Shown here: in pieces, positions 24,943-34,188 of the stretch
How the letters are laid out: every line of letters begins with the position of its first letter
Position numbering within the stretch: the first letter of the stretch is position 1
NCBI GenBank assembly: GCA_003576695.1
Contig: QOZQ01000001.1
Location: forward strand, 62,001-126,000
DNA length: 64,000 bases
Direction of reading: 5' to 3'
Source: Taklimakanibacter lacteus
GTDB lineage: Bacteria > Pseudomonadota > Alphaproteobacteria > Rhizobiales > Aestuariivirgaceae
Notes under the pieces: model-generated
Database searches by the model: none
The model's input: only the letters and a program-made list of their open reading frames with translations
What the model was told of the DNA's origin: nothing
Program-made: the position numbers and the translations under genes

Positions 24943-27300
24943 ATGCGGATCAAGGTGATTGGCGGCGGCCCCGGCGGCCTCTATTTCGCCCTTCTGACCA
25001 AGAAGGCGAAGCCCGAATGGGATATCGAGGTCATCGAGCAGAACCGGGATGACGACACATTCGGATTCGGTGTCGTCTTCTCCGACGACACGCTCGATGA
25101 GTTCCTGTCGCATGACCTCCCGTCCTATGACCGCATCCGCGAGAAATTCGCCTATTGGGACGACGTGGCGATCCACTACAAGGACAATGAGATCCGCTGT
25201 GGCGGCAACGGCTTCTGCGGCCTGTCGCGCATCACCTTGCTGAAGCTCCTGCATGCGCGCTGCCGCGAGGAAGGGGTGTCGCTCACTTTCAGCCGGCGCA
25301 TCGATCCGGACGAGATCGAGCAGCTCTGCTCATCCGCCGATATCGTGGTGGCCGCGGACGGCATCAATTCGGTGATCCGCGAGCGCTACAAGGAGCATTT
25401 CAAGCCGGCCGTGTCGGTCAAGGCCAACCGCTTCTGCTGGATGGGCTCGACCCGGCCGATGGGCGAGTTCAATTACTTCTTCAAGCAGACGCCGCATGGC
25501 GTGGTCTGCGCCCATACCTATCAATATGAGAAAGGCAAATCGACCTGGGTCTTCGAAATGGACGAGGCCTGCTGGCATGCCCATGGCTTCACGGAGACGG
25601 ACGAGGAGGACTCGCGCGCCAAGCTCGAGGCGCTCTACGCGCAAGAGCTCGACGGTCATCCTTTGCTTCTCAACCGTTCGCATTGGCGGCGCTTCCCGCG
25701 CATCTTCTGCGAGAACTGGAGCCACAAGAACATCGTGCTTCTCGGCGATGCCAAAGCCTCGGCGCATTTCTCCATCGGCTCCGGCACCAAGCTTGCGATG
25801 GAATGCGCCATAGCCTTGTCCTGCGCGGTGGTGGATCATGGCGCGGCCAGCCCGAAAAAGGCCTTCGCCGCCTATGATGCGGCGCGGCGCGTGCCGTGCC
25901 AGGTCGTCCAGCACAATGCCGATGTGTCGCTGGCCTGGTTCGAGCATATGAAGCGCTCCTTCGACATGGAGCCGATGCAGTTCGCCATGGTGGTGATGTG
26001 CCGTGCCAAGACGATCACCTATGACAATCTGCTGATCCGCGATCCGGGCTTCGTCAGGAAAGCGGATGACGAGTGGTATGAGCGCTATTACCGCGAGACG
26101 GGCCTGGACTACCGCACATCGCGCCCGACACCGATGTTCACCAAATTCCGCTTGCGCCAGATGGAAGTGGCGAACCGGGTGGTGATGTCGCCGATGGCGC
26201 AATATTCGGCCGACCGGGAGGGCAATCTCACCGACTGGCATTTCGTGCATTATTGCTCGCATGCGCTGGGCGGCATGGGGCTCATCTTTGCCGAAATGAC
26301 CTGTCCCTCGCCCGATGCGCGCATCACCCTGGGCTGCACCGGCCTGTGGAGCGACCATCAGGAGGCGCAGTGGAAGCGCATCGTCGATTTCGTCCATGCG
26401 AATTCAAGTGCGAAGATCTGCATGCAACTCGGCCACGCCGGCCGCAAGGGCTCGACCCAGCTCGGCTGGGAAGAGGCCGATCATCCCATTGCGGAAGAGA
26501 GCGACAACTGGCCGCTCGTCTCGGCTTCGCCCATTCCCTATTTCGAGAAGATCAGCGACCTGCCGGCGGAGCTCGACCGCGCCGGCATGGCGCGCATCAA
26601 GGCCGAGTTCGTATCGGCGACGGAGCGTGCCGCGCGTGCCGGCTTCGACATGCTCGAGCTCCATTGCGCGCATGGCTATCTCTTCGCCTCCTTCATCTCG
26701 CCGCTCACCAACAAGCGCGCCGACGAGTATGGCGGCTCGATCGAGAACCGCCTGCGCTATCCGCTCGAAGTCTTCGCCGCGATGCGCGAAGCCTGGCCCG
26801 AGGAGCGTCCGATGTCGGTGCGCATCTCGGCATCGGACTGGAGGGATGGCGGCATTGCCGAGGCCGATCTTTTCGTGATCGCCGAGAAGTTCCGCGATGC
26901 GGGCTGCGATCTCATCGATGTGTCCTCCGGCCAGACCGTGCCCGACCAGAAGCCCGTCTATGGCCGCATGTATCAAGTGCCTTTCGCGGAAGCGATCCGC
27001 AATGTGCCGAAAATGGCGACCATGGCGGTGGGCGCCATCACCGAGCCGGCGCAAGTGAACACCATCCTTCACACCAGGCGCGCGGATCTGGTGGCGCTGG
27101 CCAGGCCGCATCTGTGGAATCCCTATTTCGCCCATCAGGCGCAGGCCTGGTATGGCGCCAAGGATGAGAGCTGGCCGCAACAATATCTGCCCGGCCGCAA
27201 CCAGGCCTTCCGCGAGCAGGAGCGGCTGCGGCAGAAGCAGATGGAACTGCAGACCAAGGCGCGGCCGAAACGTCATGCGCTGAATGAGGGGAACGCATGA
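24943..27300 (+). CDS. fused flavin monooxygenase / old-yellow-enzyme, 2-aminobenzoyl-CoA (or salicylyl-CoA 5-) hydroxylase type
   Basis: A 785-residue natural fusion. Residues 1-385 form an aromatic-ring FAD monooxygenase ([15 protein letters not shown] at 5-19; GDAKASAHF at about 268). Residues 390-785 form an old-yellow-enzyme reductase ([21 protein letters not shown], active-site [23 protein letters not shown]). This architecture is known from 2-aminobenzoyl-CoA monooxygenase/reductase, which hydroxylates and then reduces the aromatic ring of anthraniloyl-CoA; database relatives are often named salicylyl-CoA 5-hydroxylase. The 2-aminobenzoate-CoA ligase, kynureninase and tryptophan dioxygenase in this window favour anthraniloyl-CoA. 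RidA follows by two bases. The start ATG has only a weak ribosome site. Confidence 0.88.
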   Translation: MRIKVIGGGPGGLYFALLTKKAKPEWDIEVIEQNRDDDTFGFGVVFSDDTLDEFLSHDLPSYDRIREKFAYWDDVAIHYKDNEIRCGGNGFCGLSRITLLKLLHARCREEGVSLTFSRRIDPDEIEQLCSSADIVVAADGINSVIRERYKEHFKPAVSVKANRFCWMGSTRPMGEFNYFFKQTPHGVVCAHTYQYEKGKSTWVFEMDEACWHAHGFTETDEEDSRAKLEALYAQELDGHPLLLNRSHWRRFPRIFCENWSHKNIVLLGDAKASAHFSIGSGTKLAMECAIALSCAVVDHGAASPKKAFAAYDAARRVPCQVVQHNADVSLAWFEHMKRSFDMEPMQFAMVVMCRAKTITYDNLLIRDPGFVRKADDEWYERYYRETGLDYRTSRPTPMFTKFRLRQMEVANRVVMSPMAQYSADREGNLTDWHFVHYCSHALGGMGLIFAEMTCPSPDARITLGCTGLWSDHQEAQWKRIVDFVHANSSAKICMQLGHAGRKGSTQLGWEEADHPIAEESDNWPLVSASPIPYFEKISDLPAELDRAGMARIKAEFVSATERAARAGFDMLELHCAHGYLFASFISPLTNKRADEYGGSIENRLRYPLEVFAAMREAWPEERPMSVRISASDWRDGGIAEADLFVIAEKFRDAGCDLIDVSSGQTVPDQKPVYGRMYQVPFAEAIRNVPKMATMAVGAITEPAQVNTILHTRRADLVALARPHLWNPYFAHQAQAWYGAKDESWPQQYLPGRNQAFREQERLRQKQMELQTKARPKRHALNEGNA

Positions 27301-27301
27301 C

Positions 27302-27724
27302 ATGAACGATATCAAGAAACATACGGCGCCGCCGCTGCATCGCATCCTGCAGCCGCCGGGATGGCCGAGGCCTCGCGGCTATGCCAATGGCATATTGGCG
27401 CAAGGCCGCATGATCTTCACGGGCGGGCTCGTCGGCTGGAACGAGGAGGGCGTGTTCGCGGAAGGCTTCGTGCCGCAAGTGCGCCAGACGCTTCTCAATA
27501 TAAAGGCGGTGCTGAAGGAAGCGGGCGCCAGGCCCGAACATCTGGTGCGGCTCACCTGGTATGTCACCTCGGTCAAAGAATATCTGGCCGACCCCAAGGG
27601 CCTGGGGGGCGCCTATCGCGAGATCATCGGGCCCTATTATCCGGCCATGGCGACGGTCGAGGTGACGCGGCTCGTCGAGGAGAAGGCGCTGGTCGAGATC
27701 GAGGCGACGGCGGTTATTCCTTAG
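27302..27724 (+). CDS. RidA/YjgF family enamine/imine deaminase
   Basis: A 140-residue RidA-fold protein (FTGGLVGWNEEG, VRQTLLNIKAVLKEAGARPEHLVRLTWYV, YYPAMATVEVTRLVEEKALVEIEATAV). Such proteins hydrolyse reactive enamines or imines to ketones and ammonia. The product of the preceding monooxygenase/reductase, a 2-amino-cyclohexene-carboxyl-CoA, is an enamine, so a RidA here would plausibly release the ring nitrogen as ammonia. It starts two bases after the monooxygenase stop and ends the operon; a family A repeat follows. The family is certain, the substrate inferred. Confidence 0.88.
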   Translation: MNDIKKHTAPPLHRILQPPGWPRPRGYANGILAQGRMIFTGGLVGWNEEGVFAEGFVPQVRQTLLNIKAVLKEAGARPEHLVRLTWYVTSVKEYLADPKGLGGAYREIIGPYYPAMATVEVTRLVEEKALVEIEATAVIP

Positions 27725-27752
27725 AGCAGGGTGAGGCGAGATCGCTCAGTAT

Positions 27753-27864
27753 CCTCACCCTGAGGTGCGAGTGCAGCGAGCCTCGAAGGGTGTGCTTCAG
27801 CATTCTCGCTCTATCCTGAGGGACGCTTCGAGGCCCGCCTATGGCGGGCACCTCAGCGTGAGGG
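27753..27864. repeat. 112-bp double-palindrome element (family A, copy 2)
   Basis: It has the same length and ends as copies 1 and 3 (CCTCACCCTGAGG to CCTCAGCGTGAGG). It lies between the ends of the converging ridA and mttB-like genes and may serve as a bidirectional terminator. Confidence 0.85.
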
Positions 27865-27894
27865 ATGTTGAGAAAGGGTTGCTCTGAAGTTGTC

Positions 27895-29430
27895 CTACGC
27901 ATCGATCGGCGCGCCGCCTTCGCGGGTCCGCCTTGCAATGAAATCATCCAACGCGTCAATCACCGCGATGTCGAGGCCCGGCGCTTCGAAATCGGCGAGC
28001 TTCTGCTTCCAGATCCGGTTGGCGCGTTCGGTCGCGGTCTTGGCGCCGGTCTCGGTCCAGCGGCCGAAATTCGACCAGTCGGAGACGAGGGGCTCGTAGA
28101 ACGCGGTCTGGTAACGCTGCATCGTGTGCTGCGTCGCGAAGAAATGGCCGCCAGGGCCGACATCGCGAATGGCGTCGAAGGCGAGATCGTCTTCATCGGC
28201 GGATACGGGCTGGAACATTTCGGCGAAGGATTGCAGGAGCTCGAGATCGGTGATCAGTTTCTCGAAAGATGCCGTGAGACCGCCCTCCAACCATCCGGCA
28301 CCGTGCAGCAGGACATTGCAACCCGCCATGACGGCGCCCCATACGCTCATCTGCGTTTCGTAATCGGCCTGGACATCGGGCGCATTGGAGGCGGTTCCGG
28401 CGGAAGACCGCCATGGAAGACCGATGCGGCGCGCCAGCTGACCCGCCCCGAAGGATGTCTTGACATGCTCGGGCGTGCCGAAAGCGGGCGAGCCCGAGCG
28501 CATGTCGACATTGGAGGCAAAGCTGCCATAGAGGATCGGCGCGCCCGGACGGACGATCTGATACAGGGTTATCGCCGCGAGCGCCTCGGCATGCTGCAGC
28601 GACAGCGCCCCCGCAATGGTGATGGGCGCCATCGCGCCCGCCAGGCAGAAGGGTGTCGCAATGAGAACCTGGCCCGCTTCGGCAAAATCGATGAGGCCTT
28701 GCGTCATCGGAACGTCCAGCTGCAGCGGCGAGTTCGTGTTGATAACCGTGTAGCAGCAGGGCGTGCGGGAAAACTCATCCGGCGACAGGCCGCGGGCGAT
28801 GCGGACCATCTCGAAACTGTCGCGCACCTGGCCGGCGCCGCGGCAGAATACCCAGGGCACCTTGTCGCTCAAGGTGAGAGCGGCCCGCATCGTCGCATAG
28901 TGGCGCAGATGCACCGGGACATCCTGCGGCTCCATGACCGCTGCAAGCATATGCAGGATGGGGAAGCTCTGGGTCAGCCTCACGAAATTCTCGAGATCGG
29001 CCAATGTGCCCGGGCGCTTGCCATTGTCGATATCGCTGGCATGGGGCGCGCCGGCGACCGAGAGAAATGCCACATTGCGCCCGCCCAGCGTGACATTCCT
29101 GGCCGCGGTTCCACCGGCGAGCTCGATGGTGCGCGGGGCGCTCGCCAGCGCGCTTTCGACCAGGCCCTTGTCGAAGCGCACGATCATCGTCTCCTCATCG
29201 ACGCTGGCGCCGGCGGCCTTGAGCCGCGCCCTGCCGCCCATATGGAGCACGCGCATGCCGATGTCCTGGAGGATGCGCAAGGCGTTCTGATGGATAGCCT
29301 CGACCTGGTCGTCGCTGAAGACACGGATCGGATCGAAAGGATTTGCGAGCCGCGTATAGTCGGTCATGCGGCCGGAGGCGCCCGGGCGCGGCCTTCTCCT
29401 GCGCTTGTGGTCGGGTCCGGCTATGTCCAT
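27895..29430 (-). CDS. trimethylamine methyltransferase (MttB) superfamily protein, non-pyrrolysine
   Basis: A 511-residue MttB-superfamily corrinoid methyltransferase. The frame is continuous with no internal TAG, so it belongs to the non-pyrrolysine branch, which includes glycine betaine methyltransferases (MtgB). Recognisable segments are NALRILQDIGMRVLH near the start and GAPILYGSFASNVDMRSG in the barrel. It would move a methyl group from a quaternary amine to a corrinoid carrier; no corrinoid protein is encoded nearby. The ATG at 29430 is preferred for its GAGGG ribosome site; an ATG at 29469 would overlap the palindromic operator candidate. The dimethylglycine-dehydrogenase-like gene at 30333 suggests a betaine pathway. 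Confidence 0.82.
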   Translation of the reverse strand: MDIAGPDHKRRRRPRPGASGRMTDYTRLANPFDPIRVFSDDQVEAIHQNALRILQDIGMRVLHMGGRARLKAAGASVDEETMIVRFDKGLVESALASAPRTIELAGGTAARNVTLGGRNVAFLSVAGAPHASDIDNGKRPGTLADLENFVRLTQSFPILHMLAAVMEPQDVPVHLRHYATMRAALTLSDKVPWVFCRGAGQVRDSFEMVRIARGLSPDEFSRTPCCYTVINTNSPLQLDVPMTQGLIDFAEAGQVLIATPFCLAGAMAPITIAGALSLQHAEALAAITLYQIVRPGAPILYGSFASNVDMRSGSPAFGTPEHVKTSFGAGQLARRIGLPWRSSAGTASNAPDVQADYETQMSVWGAVMAGCNVLLHGAGWLEGGLTASFEKLITDLELLQSFAEMFQPVSADEDDLAFDAIRDVGPGGHFFATQHTMQRYQTAFYEPLVSDWSNFGRWTETGAKTATERANRIWKQKLADFEAPGLDIAVIDALDDFIARRTREGGAPIDA

Positions 29431-29457
29431 GACACCCTCGCGGCTGGAAGTCCGATC

Positions 29458-29479
29458 TTCTGAACACATATGTACAGAA
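29458..29479. promoter_or_regulatory. 22-bp near-palindrome upstream of the mttB-like gene
   Basis: The arms TTCTGAACACA and TATGTACAGAA pair at 9 of 11 positions. The right half, ATGTACAGAAA, recurs exactly at 30288-30298 upstream of the 30333 gene. These are candidate binding sites for the TetR protein encoded between them. Confidence 0.55.
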
Positions 29480-29557
29480 AACCGGGTGTCGGTTCAAGCT
29501 CGACCTTTGAAGGAGGCGACGGGTGTCAAATCGGCATGAAGACCGAGGGAAGTATCG

Positions 29558-30229
29558 TCAGCGTCCTCGTCGGCGCTTTCGCTGGGCGCGTGTCGCCAGG
29601 GCGTCCTGTACGAAATTGCGAAAGCGATCGACATCGGCCCGAGCCGGCTCCTCGCCGGTGAACGCCCGCAAATAGGCTTCTATATGCGAAAGGCGTGCTT
29701 CCATGGTTTCCTTGAGCTCGAGCGCATAGTAGCCGACCTGCACATAGTACAGGATGCGGGCGCGAATAAACGCATCCTCCTCATCAAAGCCATGGCGCTG
29801 AAACATCTGCTTGATCGCGACAAGCCGGGCATCGTCGGCCTTTTCGACCAAGGCCCTGACCACGTTCGATTTTGTCGCCCAGTTGCGGACCGCAATGTCG
29901 AGACGGGGGCTGTAGGTCGTCTCGCTCACCCAGCACTCGAAAATATGCAGCACGCCTTGCACCGCCGTCCTGGAGGGCCTGCCGGCGTGCTCGATGATGG
30001 CCGAGGTATTGGTCGACATCCAGTGCTGGAGGAGATGGTCCAGAAGGTCCTTGCGGTTCCTGAAATACCAGTAGAAGCTCGATCGCGAGACCTTCAGTTT
30101 CCTGGCCAGCGGCAGGACCAGGACGGCGTCGACCCCATCGCTGATGAGGGTCGCGAGAGCCTGGTTGAGCCAGTCGTCCCTGGTCGCCTTGAGCGTGCTG
30201 CGCGCCGGCCGCATGGATTTTTTCAGCAT
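29558..30229 (-). CDS. TetR/AcrR family transcriptional regulator
   Basis: A 223-residue TetR-type repressor. The N-terminal helix-turn-helix (NQALATLISDGVDAV, then LARKLKVSRSSFYWYFRNR, residues about 20-65) is classic, and the rest is a helical ligand-binding domain; the tail is Arg/Lys-rich. The ATG at 30229 is preferred to an upstream GTG at 30235 because AGG lies at a proper distance. It is placed between the mttB-like gene and the divergent dehydrogenase gene, and likely controls both through the repeated ATGTACAGAAA half-sites. Confidence 0.88.
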   Translation of the reverse strand: MLKKSMRPARSTLKATRDDWLNQALATLISDGVDAVLVLPLARKLKVSRSSFYWYFRNRKDLLDHLLQHWMSTNTSAIIEHAGRPSRTAVQGVLHIFECWVSETTYSPRLDIAVRNWATKSNVVRALVEKADDARLVAIKQMFQRHGFDEEDAFIRARILYYVQVGYYALELKETMEARLSHIEAYLRAFTGEEPARADVDRFRNFVQDALATRAQRKRRRGR

Positions 30230-30274
30230 GCCCACCTGATTCGCACGGATTGCCCCACATCACAAGGCGGCTCG

Positions 30275-30298
30275 TCTGTAGACATAGATGTACAGAAA
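30275..30298. promoter_or_regulatory. TetR operator candidate upstream of the dehydrogenase gene
   Basis: The arms TCTGTA (30275-30280) and TACAGA (30291-30296) are perfect complements spaced by 10 bases. The right half (ATGTACAGAAA) is identical to that at 29469-29479. The site lies 35 bases before the ATG at 30333 and also upstream of the divergent TetR gene. Confidence 0.55.
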
Positions 30299-30332
30299 TT
30301 GTAGGAACCCCTGCTGAGAGAGGGACAGGCAG

Positions 30333-32771
30333 ATGCAGAAGCATGCAAGGGTGGTGGTTGTCGGCGGGGGCTGTGTCGGGGCCGGGATCCTTTATGGCCT
30401 CACCAGGCGCGGCTGGACGGATGTGGTTCTGCTCGAGCGCACCCAGCTCACCGCCGGCTCCACCTGGCATGCGGCCGGGCTGGTGCCGTCCTATACACGG
30501 AACTTCAATATCGGGCGGATGATCGCCAGGACGATCGAGATCTATGAAGGCCTCGAGGCCGATACCGGCCAGAGCGTCGGCTGGCATAAGTGCGGCCAGC
30601 TGCGCCTGGCGAACACGAAAGGCCGGCTCGATGAGTTCAAGAGCTATATGGGTGTCGCCGAGGCGCAGGGCACGCGGGCCGAGCTTCTGACACCCGCCGA
30701 GGCCCGCAAGCTCTGGCCGCTCATCGGCGGCGAGAACATGCTCGCCGCGCTCTACAATCCGGATGACGGTCATATCGCGCCGGCGGATGTGACGCAGGCC
30801 ATGGCCAAGGGGGCGCGCGATCGCGGCGCCAAGGTCTATCTCGAAACGGAAGTCAAAGGCTTCGAGCGGACGCCCGGCGGCGAGTGGAAGATCACCACCA
30901 ATCGCGGCGACATCACCTGCGAGCATGTCGTCTGCGCGACCGGGAATTATGCGCGCCAGACCGGCGCGCTGCTGGGGCTCGACATCCCGGCCATCCCGAT
31001 CATCCATCAATACTGGATCACCGAGCCCGTTCCGGAGCTGGTCGAGCGCAAGCAGAAAGGCCAGCCCGAAATGCCGATCCTGCGCGATGAGGATGTCGAA
31101 GGCTATATCAGGCAGGAAGGCGACGGGCTGATGTTCGGTCCCTATGAGCGGACCGAGAAGCTCAAGCTCTTCGCCGAGGACGGGGTGCCGGAATGGTTCG
31201 GCGCCGATCTGCTGGAAGAGGACTTCGATTCCGTTTCGGTGAACTGGGAACGCGCCGTCGAATTGCTCCCGGCGCTGGGGCGTGCCGGCATCAAGGCCAA
31301 TGTGCGCGGGCCATTCCAGATGACCGCCGACGAACTGCCTTTGATGGGACCGGCCTGGGGGCTCAGGAATGTCTGGCTGGCCGAGGGCGTGCCGGGCGGA
31401 ATCCTGTGGGGCGGCGCCATCGGCTATTACCTCTCCGAGCGGATCGTCGAAGGCGCCAACAGTCTCGACACGTCCGATCTCGATCCGCGGCGCTTCGGCG
31501 ACTATGCCAACAAGAACTGGACGAAAGAGAAAGTCCGCGAGGCCTGGGGCACGCATGCGCTGCTGCATTATCCGGGCGAAAGCCTGCCGGCGGCGCGCCC
31601 GCAGAAGACCGCACCCTCCTATGACCGCCTGAGCGAGCTCGGCGCCCAATGGGGCGTGCTCAATGGCTGGGAATTTCCCAACTGGTATCTACCCAAAGGC
31701 GTCGAGGTCAACGGCGCCTATAGCTGGCGCTGGACGGATTACGACAAATATATCGGCGAGGAAGTGCGCGCGGTGCGAAACGCCGTCGGTCTCGTCGAGA
31801 TGACGCCGATGACGAAGTTCGAGGTGTCGGGTCCCAAAGCGCGCCAATGGCTGGACGGCATTCTCGCCAGCCGGCTGCCGCAAGCGGGCCGGGTCAATCT
31901 CAGCCACCAGCTGACGAAGACCGGCGGCGTCCAGGCGGAATATGTCGTGGCCTGTCTCGCTCCCGACAGGTTCTATCTCATCTCGACGCCGCGCGCCGAG
32001 CGCTGGAATTTCGACGAGCTGTCGAAGCTCCTGCCGGCGGATGGCGGTGTCGAGCTGCGCAATGTCACCAATGACCGCGGCTGCTTCACCATTGTCGGGC
32101 CGAATGCGCGGAAGCTGCTGCAGGCGCTGACCGAAATCGATCTCTCCAACGAAGCCTTCCCCTGGTTCACGGTGCGCTCGGGCACGGTCGGGCTTGCCAG
32201 CGATGTGCGCCTGCTCAGGGTCAATTATGAGGGCGAGCTCGGCTGGGAGCTCTATCATCCGCTGTGCTACCAGCGCCATTTGCTCGACCAGTTATTGGTG
32301 GCAGGCGTGGCGCATGGGCTGAGGCCCGTCGGTCTCTATGCGCTTGAATCATTGCGGCTGGAAAAGTCGTACAAGGCGATGTTCCGCGACCTCAATCCGG
32401 AACTCTCCGCCTGGGAAAGCGGCATCGATCGCTTCATCGCGCTCGACAAGGGCGACTTCATCGGCCGTGACGCGCTTGTCCGGCAGAAGGAGAAGGGCGT
32501 TGCAAGGCGCCTCGCGATGCTCGCCATCGAAAGCCAGGGCGCCAGCTCGATCATCCATGAAGGCGTCTATCAGAAGGGCCAGCTGGTGGGCCGCGTGACC
32601 TCGGGCGGCTTCTCCCACACGCTGGGCTATGATCTGGCCTTCGCGCTTCTTCCCATCAATCTAAGCGAGATCGGCACGCCGCTCGAAGTGCCGATCCTGG
32701 GCGAGATGCGCAAGGCGCGGGTGATCGCCGATTCACCCTACGATCCCAAGTCCCTCCGCAGCCGGAGCTAA
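30333..32771 (+). CDS. dimethylglycine/sarcosine dehydrogenase-like FAD oxidoreductase with GcvT domain
   Basis: An 812-residue protein. Residues 1-370 are a DAO-type FAD domain (VVVVGGGCVGAGILYGL; AGSTWHAAGLVPSYTRNFN with the His typical of covalent flavin attachment in this family). After an FAO-type linker, residues about 430-800 form the folate-binding GcvT domains (FEVSGPKARQWLDGIL; EGELGWELYHP). These enzymes demethylate dimethylglycine or sarcosine, passing the one-carbon unit to tetrahydrofolate. It is divergent from the TetR gene and opposite the MttB-like gene, so the set may degrade glycine betaine or a related methylamine. GAGGG precedes the ATG. Confidence 0.88.
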   Translation: MQKHARVVVVGGGCVGAGILYGLTRRGWTDVVLLERTQLTAGSTWHAAGLVPSYTRNFNIGRMIARTIEIYEGLEADTGQSVGWHKCGQLRLANTKGRLDEFKSYMGVAEAQGTRAELLTPAEARKLWPLIGGENMLAALYNPDDGHIAPADVTQAMAKGARDRGAKVYLETEVKGFERTPGGEWKITTNRGDITCEHVVCATGNYARQTGALLGLDIPAIPIIHQYWITEPVPELVERKQKGQPEMPILRDEDVEGYIRQEGDGLMFGPYERTEKLKLFAEDGVPEWFGADLLEEDFDSVSVNWERAVELLPALGRAGIKANVRGPFQMTADELPLMGPAWGLRNVWLAEGVPGGILWGGAIGYYLSERIVEGANSLDTSDLDPRRFGDYANKNWTKEKVREAWGTHALLHYPGESLPAARPQKTAPSYDRLSELGAQWGVLNGWEFPNWYLPKGVEVNGAYSWRWTDYDKYIGEEVRAVRNAVGLVEMTPMTKFEVSGPKARQWLDGILASRLPQAGRVNLSHQLTKTGGVQAEYVVACLAPDRFYLISTPRAERWNFDELSKLLPADGGVELRNVTNDRGCFTIVGPNARKLLQALTEIDLSNEAFPWFTVRSGTVGLASDVRLLRVNYEGELGWELYHPLCYQRHLLDQLLVAGVAHGLRPVGLYALESLRLEKSYKAMFRDLNPELSAWESGIDRFIALDKGDFIGRDALVRQKEKGVARRLAMLAIESQGASSIIHEGVYQKGQLVGRVTSGGFSHTLGYDLAFALLPINLSEIGTPLEVPILGEMRKARVIADSPYDPKSLRSRS

Positions 32772-32953
32772 CTCTTCGGTCTGGTGACGCAGTAGCCGAT
32801 CCGGGCAATCTCGTCCGATATGATTCTCGGGACCACCTTGCGATTGGCGAGCAGCCGCCACTTTGCAACCGATGCCGTTTTTGGCAGCCCGGTTCCCTGC
32901 AGCACCGTCAGACGAATGTCCGTTCTGTCGACATGGCGGTACACATCATACAT
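32768..32953 (-). CDS. small hypothetical protein (61 aa)
   Basis: An open frame of 61 codons, basic, beginning MYDVYRHVDRTDIRLTVLQG. A GGAAAG lies 10 bases upstream. No signal, membrane or known motif is visible. The stop overlaps the end of the dehydrogenase gene by four bases on the opposite strand. The codon pattern is consistent with coding, but I do not recognise the family. Confidence 0.5.
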   Translation of the reverse strand: MYDVYRHVDRTDIRLTVLQGTGLPKTASVAKWRLLANRKVVPRIISDEIARIGYCVTRPKS

Positions 32954-33031
32954 GGCATGTCGCTTTCCCGGGCAAGCCCTGGACGCCCAGTGACCGAACC
33001 GGCCGACGGCCGATTTGATGGAGCGTGCAGG

Positions 33032-33349
33032 TCATGCCGGCGGCTTGGCCGGCAAGTCCCCGGCCGGCGCGGCGTTGCCTGATGGAGATGAGCGGAAGAT
33101 GTCGCGGGGCGGCCGTGCCGGCTTTTCCTTGGGCTTGGGCATGGGGATCAGCCCCTCACGCTGGGCTTTCTTGCGCGCAAGCTTCCTGATCCGGCGTATC
33201 GCCTCGGCCTTCTCGCGCGCTTTCCGTTCGGACGGTTTTTCGTAAGCCGAACGCTTCTTGATCTCCCGGAAGACCCCCTCGCGCTGCATTTTCTTTTTCA
33301 GGACCTTGAGCGCCTGGTCGACATTGTTGTCGCGGACGAATACTTGCAT
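33032..33349 (-). CDS. rpsU: 30S ribosomal protein S21
   Basis: A 105-residue S21 protein. The N-terminal half is the conserved part ([20 protein letters not shown], then [20 protein letters not shown]). The last 35-40 residues are a Pro/Lys/Ala-rich tail longer than in E. coli S21 (71 residues), as common in alphaproteobacteria. The ATG at 33349 starts at the conserved MQVFVRDNN; upstream in-frame sequence is leader. It acts in mRNA binding by the small subunit. Its neighbour is a cold-shock protein in the same direction. Confidence 0.95.
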   Translation of the reverse strand: MQVFVRDNNVDQALKVLKKKMQREGVFREIKKRSAYEKPSERKAREKAEAIRRIRKLARKKAQREGLIPMPKPKEKPARPPRDIFRSSPSGNAAPAGDLPAKPPA

Positions 33350-33480
33350 GAAGGCCTCCCGGCTAAAGTGAAAGATGGCTGGCAGAACAGCCGGCACATA
33401 AGCGGTCTGCTCTGCCAAATCGCGCTAGAGCGCCAGACGTTCTAATCGAATCGCCTCGGCGCTCTATCTCTTTGATTTGC

Positions 33481-33525
33481 GCATCGGATTATCCGAAAAC
33501 CGCTTCGCACTTTTCGGTCCGATGC
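33481..33525. repeat. palindromic element with GAAAACCGC core (family D, copy 2)
   Basis: GCATCGGA and TCCGATGC form 8-base arms around CCGAAAACCGC and CTTTTCGG. It is the same type as 16591-16638. It starts just after the cspA stop and may end that transcript. A further inverted pair, TAGAGCGCC and GGCGCTCTA, is at 33426-33467 in the rpsU leader. Confidence 0.7.
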
Positions 33526-33526
33526 T

Positions 33527-33739
33527 CTAGGCCGCCTGTTCCAGATGGTCTGCCGAGGCCTTGCCGGTGCGGCGGTCGGTGACCAACTCAAACTGGACCT
33601 TCTGGCCTTCCCTGAGCGTTCCCAGGTTGGCGCGCTCGACGGCGCTGATATGGACGAAAACGTCCTTGCTCCCGTCCTCGGGCTGAATGAAGCCAAAGCC
33701 TTTCTGGGTATTGAAGAATTTAACAGTTCCTACCGGCAT
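33527..33739 (-). CDS. cold-shock protein, CspA family
   Basis: A 70-residue single cold-shock domain with both RNA-binding motifs, KGFGFIQ (RNP1) and VFVHI (RNP2). It binds single-stranded RNA and DNA and melts RNA structure. The 200 bases upstream (33740-33940) carry no gene and could form the long leader usual for csp mRNAs, though no specific structure is evident. Confidence 0.95.
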   Translation of the reverse strand: MPVGTVKFFNTQKGFGFIQPEDGSKDVFVHISAVERANLGTLREGQKVQFELVTDRRTGKASADHLEQAA

Positions 33740-33940
33740 GATTCATAACCTTTCAAATGCAGGGGTATTGCGGAAACGCATCATCGCGTCCGCTCAAACG
33801 ATCGATGTTCAGGAGAGAGGTCGTCAGTTGACGCCGGGTTTGCCCCGTGCGTGTGACCGATAATCAATGCGGCCGAAACTCGAAGGACCCTATATGGGCG
33901 CAATCCCGCGACTATGCAAGCAATTACAGCCGGCCCCGGT

Positions 33941-34153
33941 TCAGTTCGCGGCGGCAGGCTCGCGCGCGGCTCGTTTCACCCATTCGAGGTCCTGACGGCG
34001 ATTGCCTTCGGAGGTGGTGTGCTGGCCGTAACGCACATAGACGAAATGCAGATCGAAACCGGTGATGATGCCCATATTGGCGGCAGGCCCGCGCCGACGC
34101 GTGCCCGTAAAGAGCACTTCGCGACCGATATCTTTCTCGACAGGTTCAATCAT
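33941..34153 (-). CDS. small conserved-type hypothetical protein (70 aa)
   Basis: A 70-codon frame starting ATG at 34153 with GGGGA upstream. The protein (MIEPVEKDIGREVLFTGTRR; GIITGFDLHFVYVRYG; RRQDLEWV) is a beta-rich domain resembling small proteins, often plasmid-, phage- or chromosome-borne in alphaproteobacteria, that end in a VRYG...RREDLEW motif. The function is unknown. The longer frame to 34486 is rejected because the upstream part overlaps another small gene in a different frame. Confidence 0.65.
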   Translation of the reverse strand: MIEPVEKDIGREVLFTGTRRRGPAANMGIITGFDLHFVYVRYGQHTTSEGNRRQDLEWVKRAAREPAAAN

Positions 34154-34188
34154 CGTTCCCCAATTCCGCACCACGCGCCGATCGGGCG

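Noticed and set aside
27895-29430. Pyrrolysine-containing trimethylamine methyltransferase
   Set aside because: The frame has no internal TAG and runs full length, so it belongs to the non-pyrrolysine branch.
29784-31649. Large minus-strand open frame across the TetR and dehydrogenase genes
   Set aside because: It overlaps two confidently assigned genes in other frames and shows no domain.
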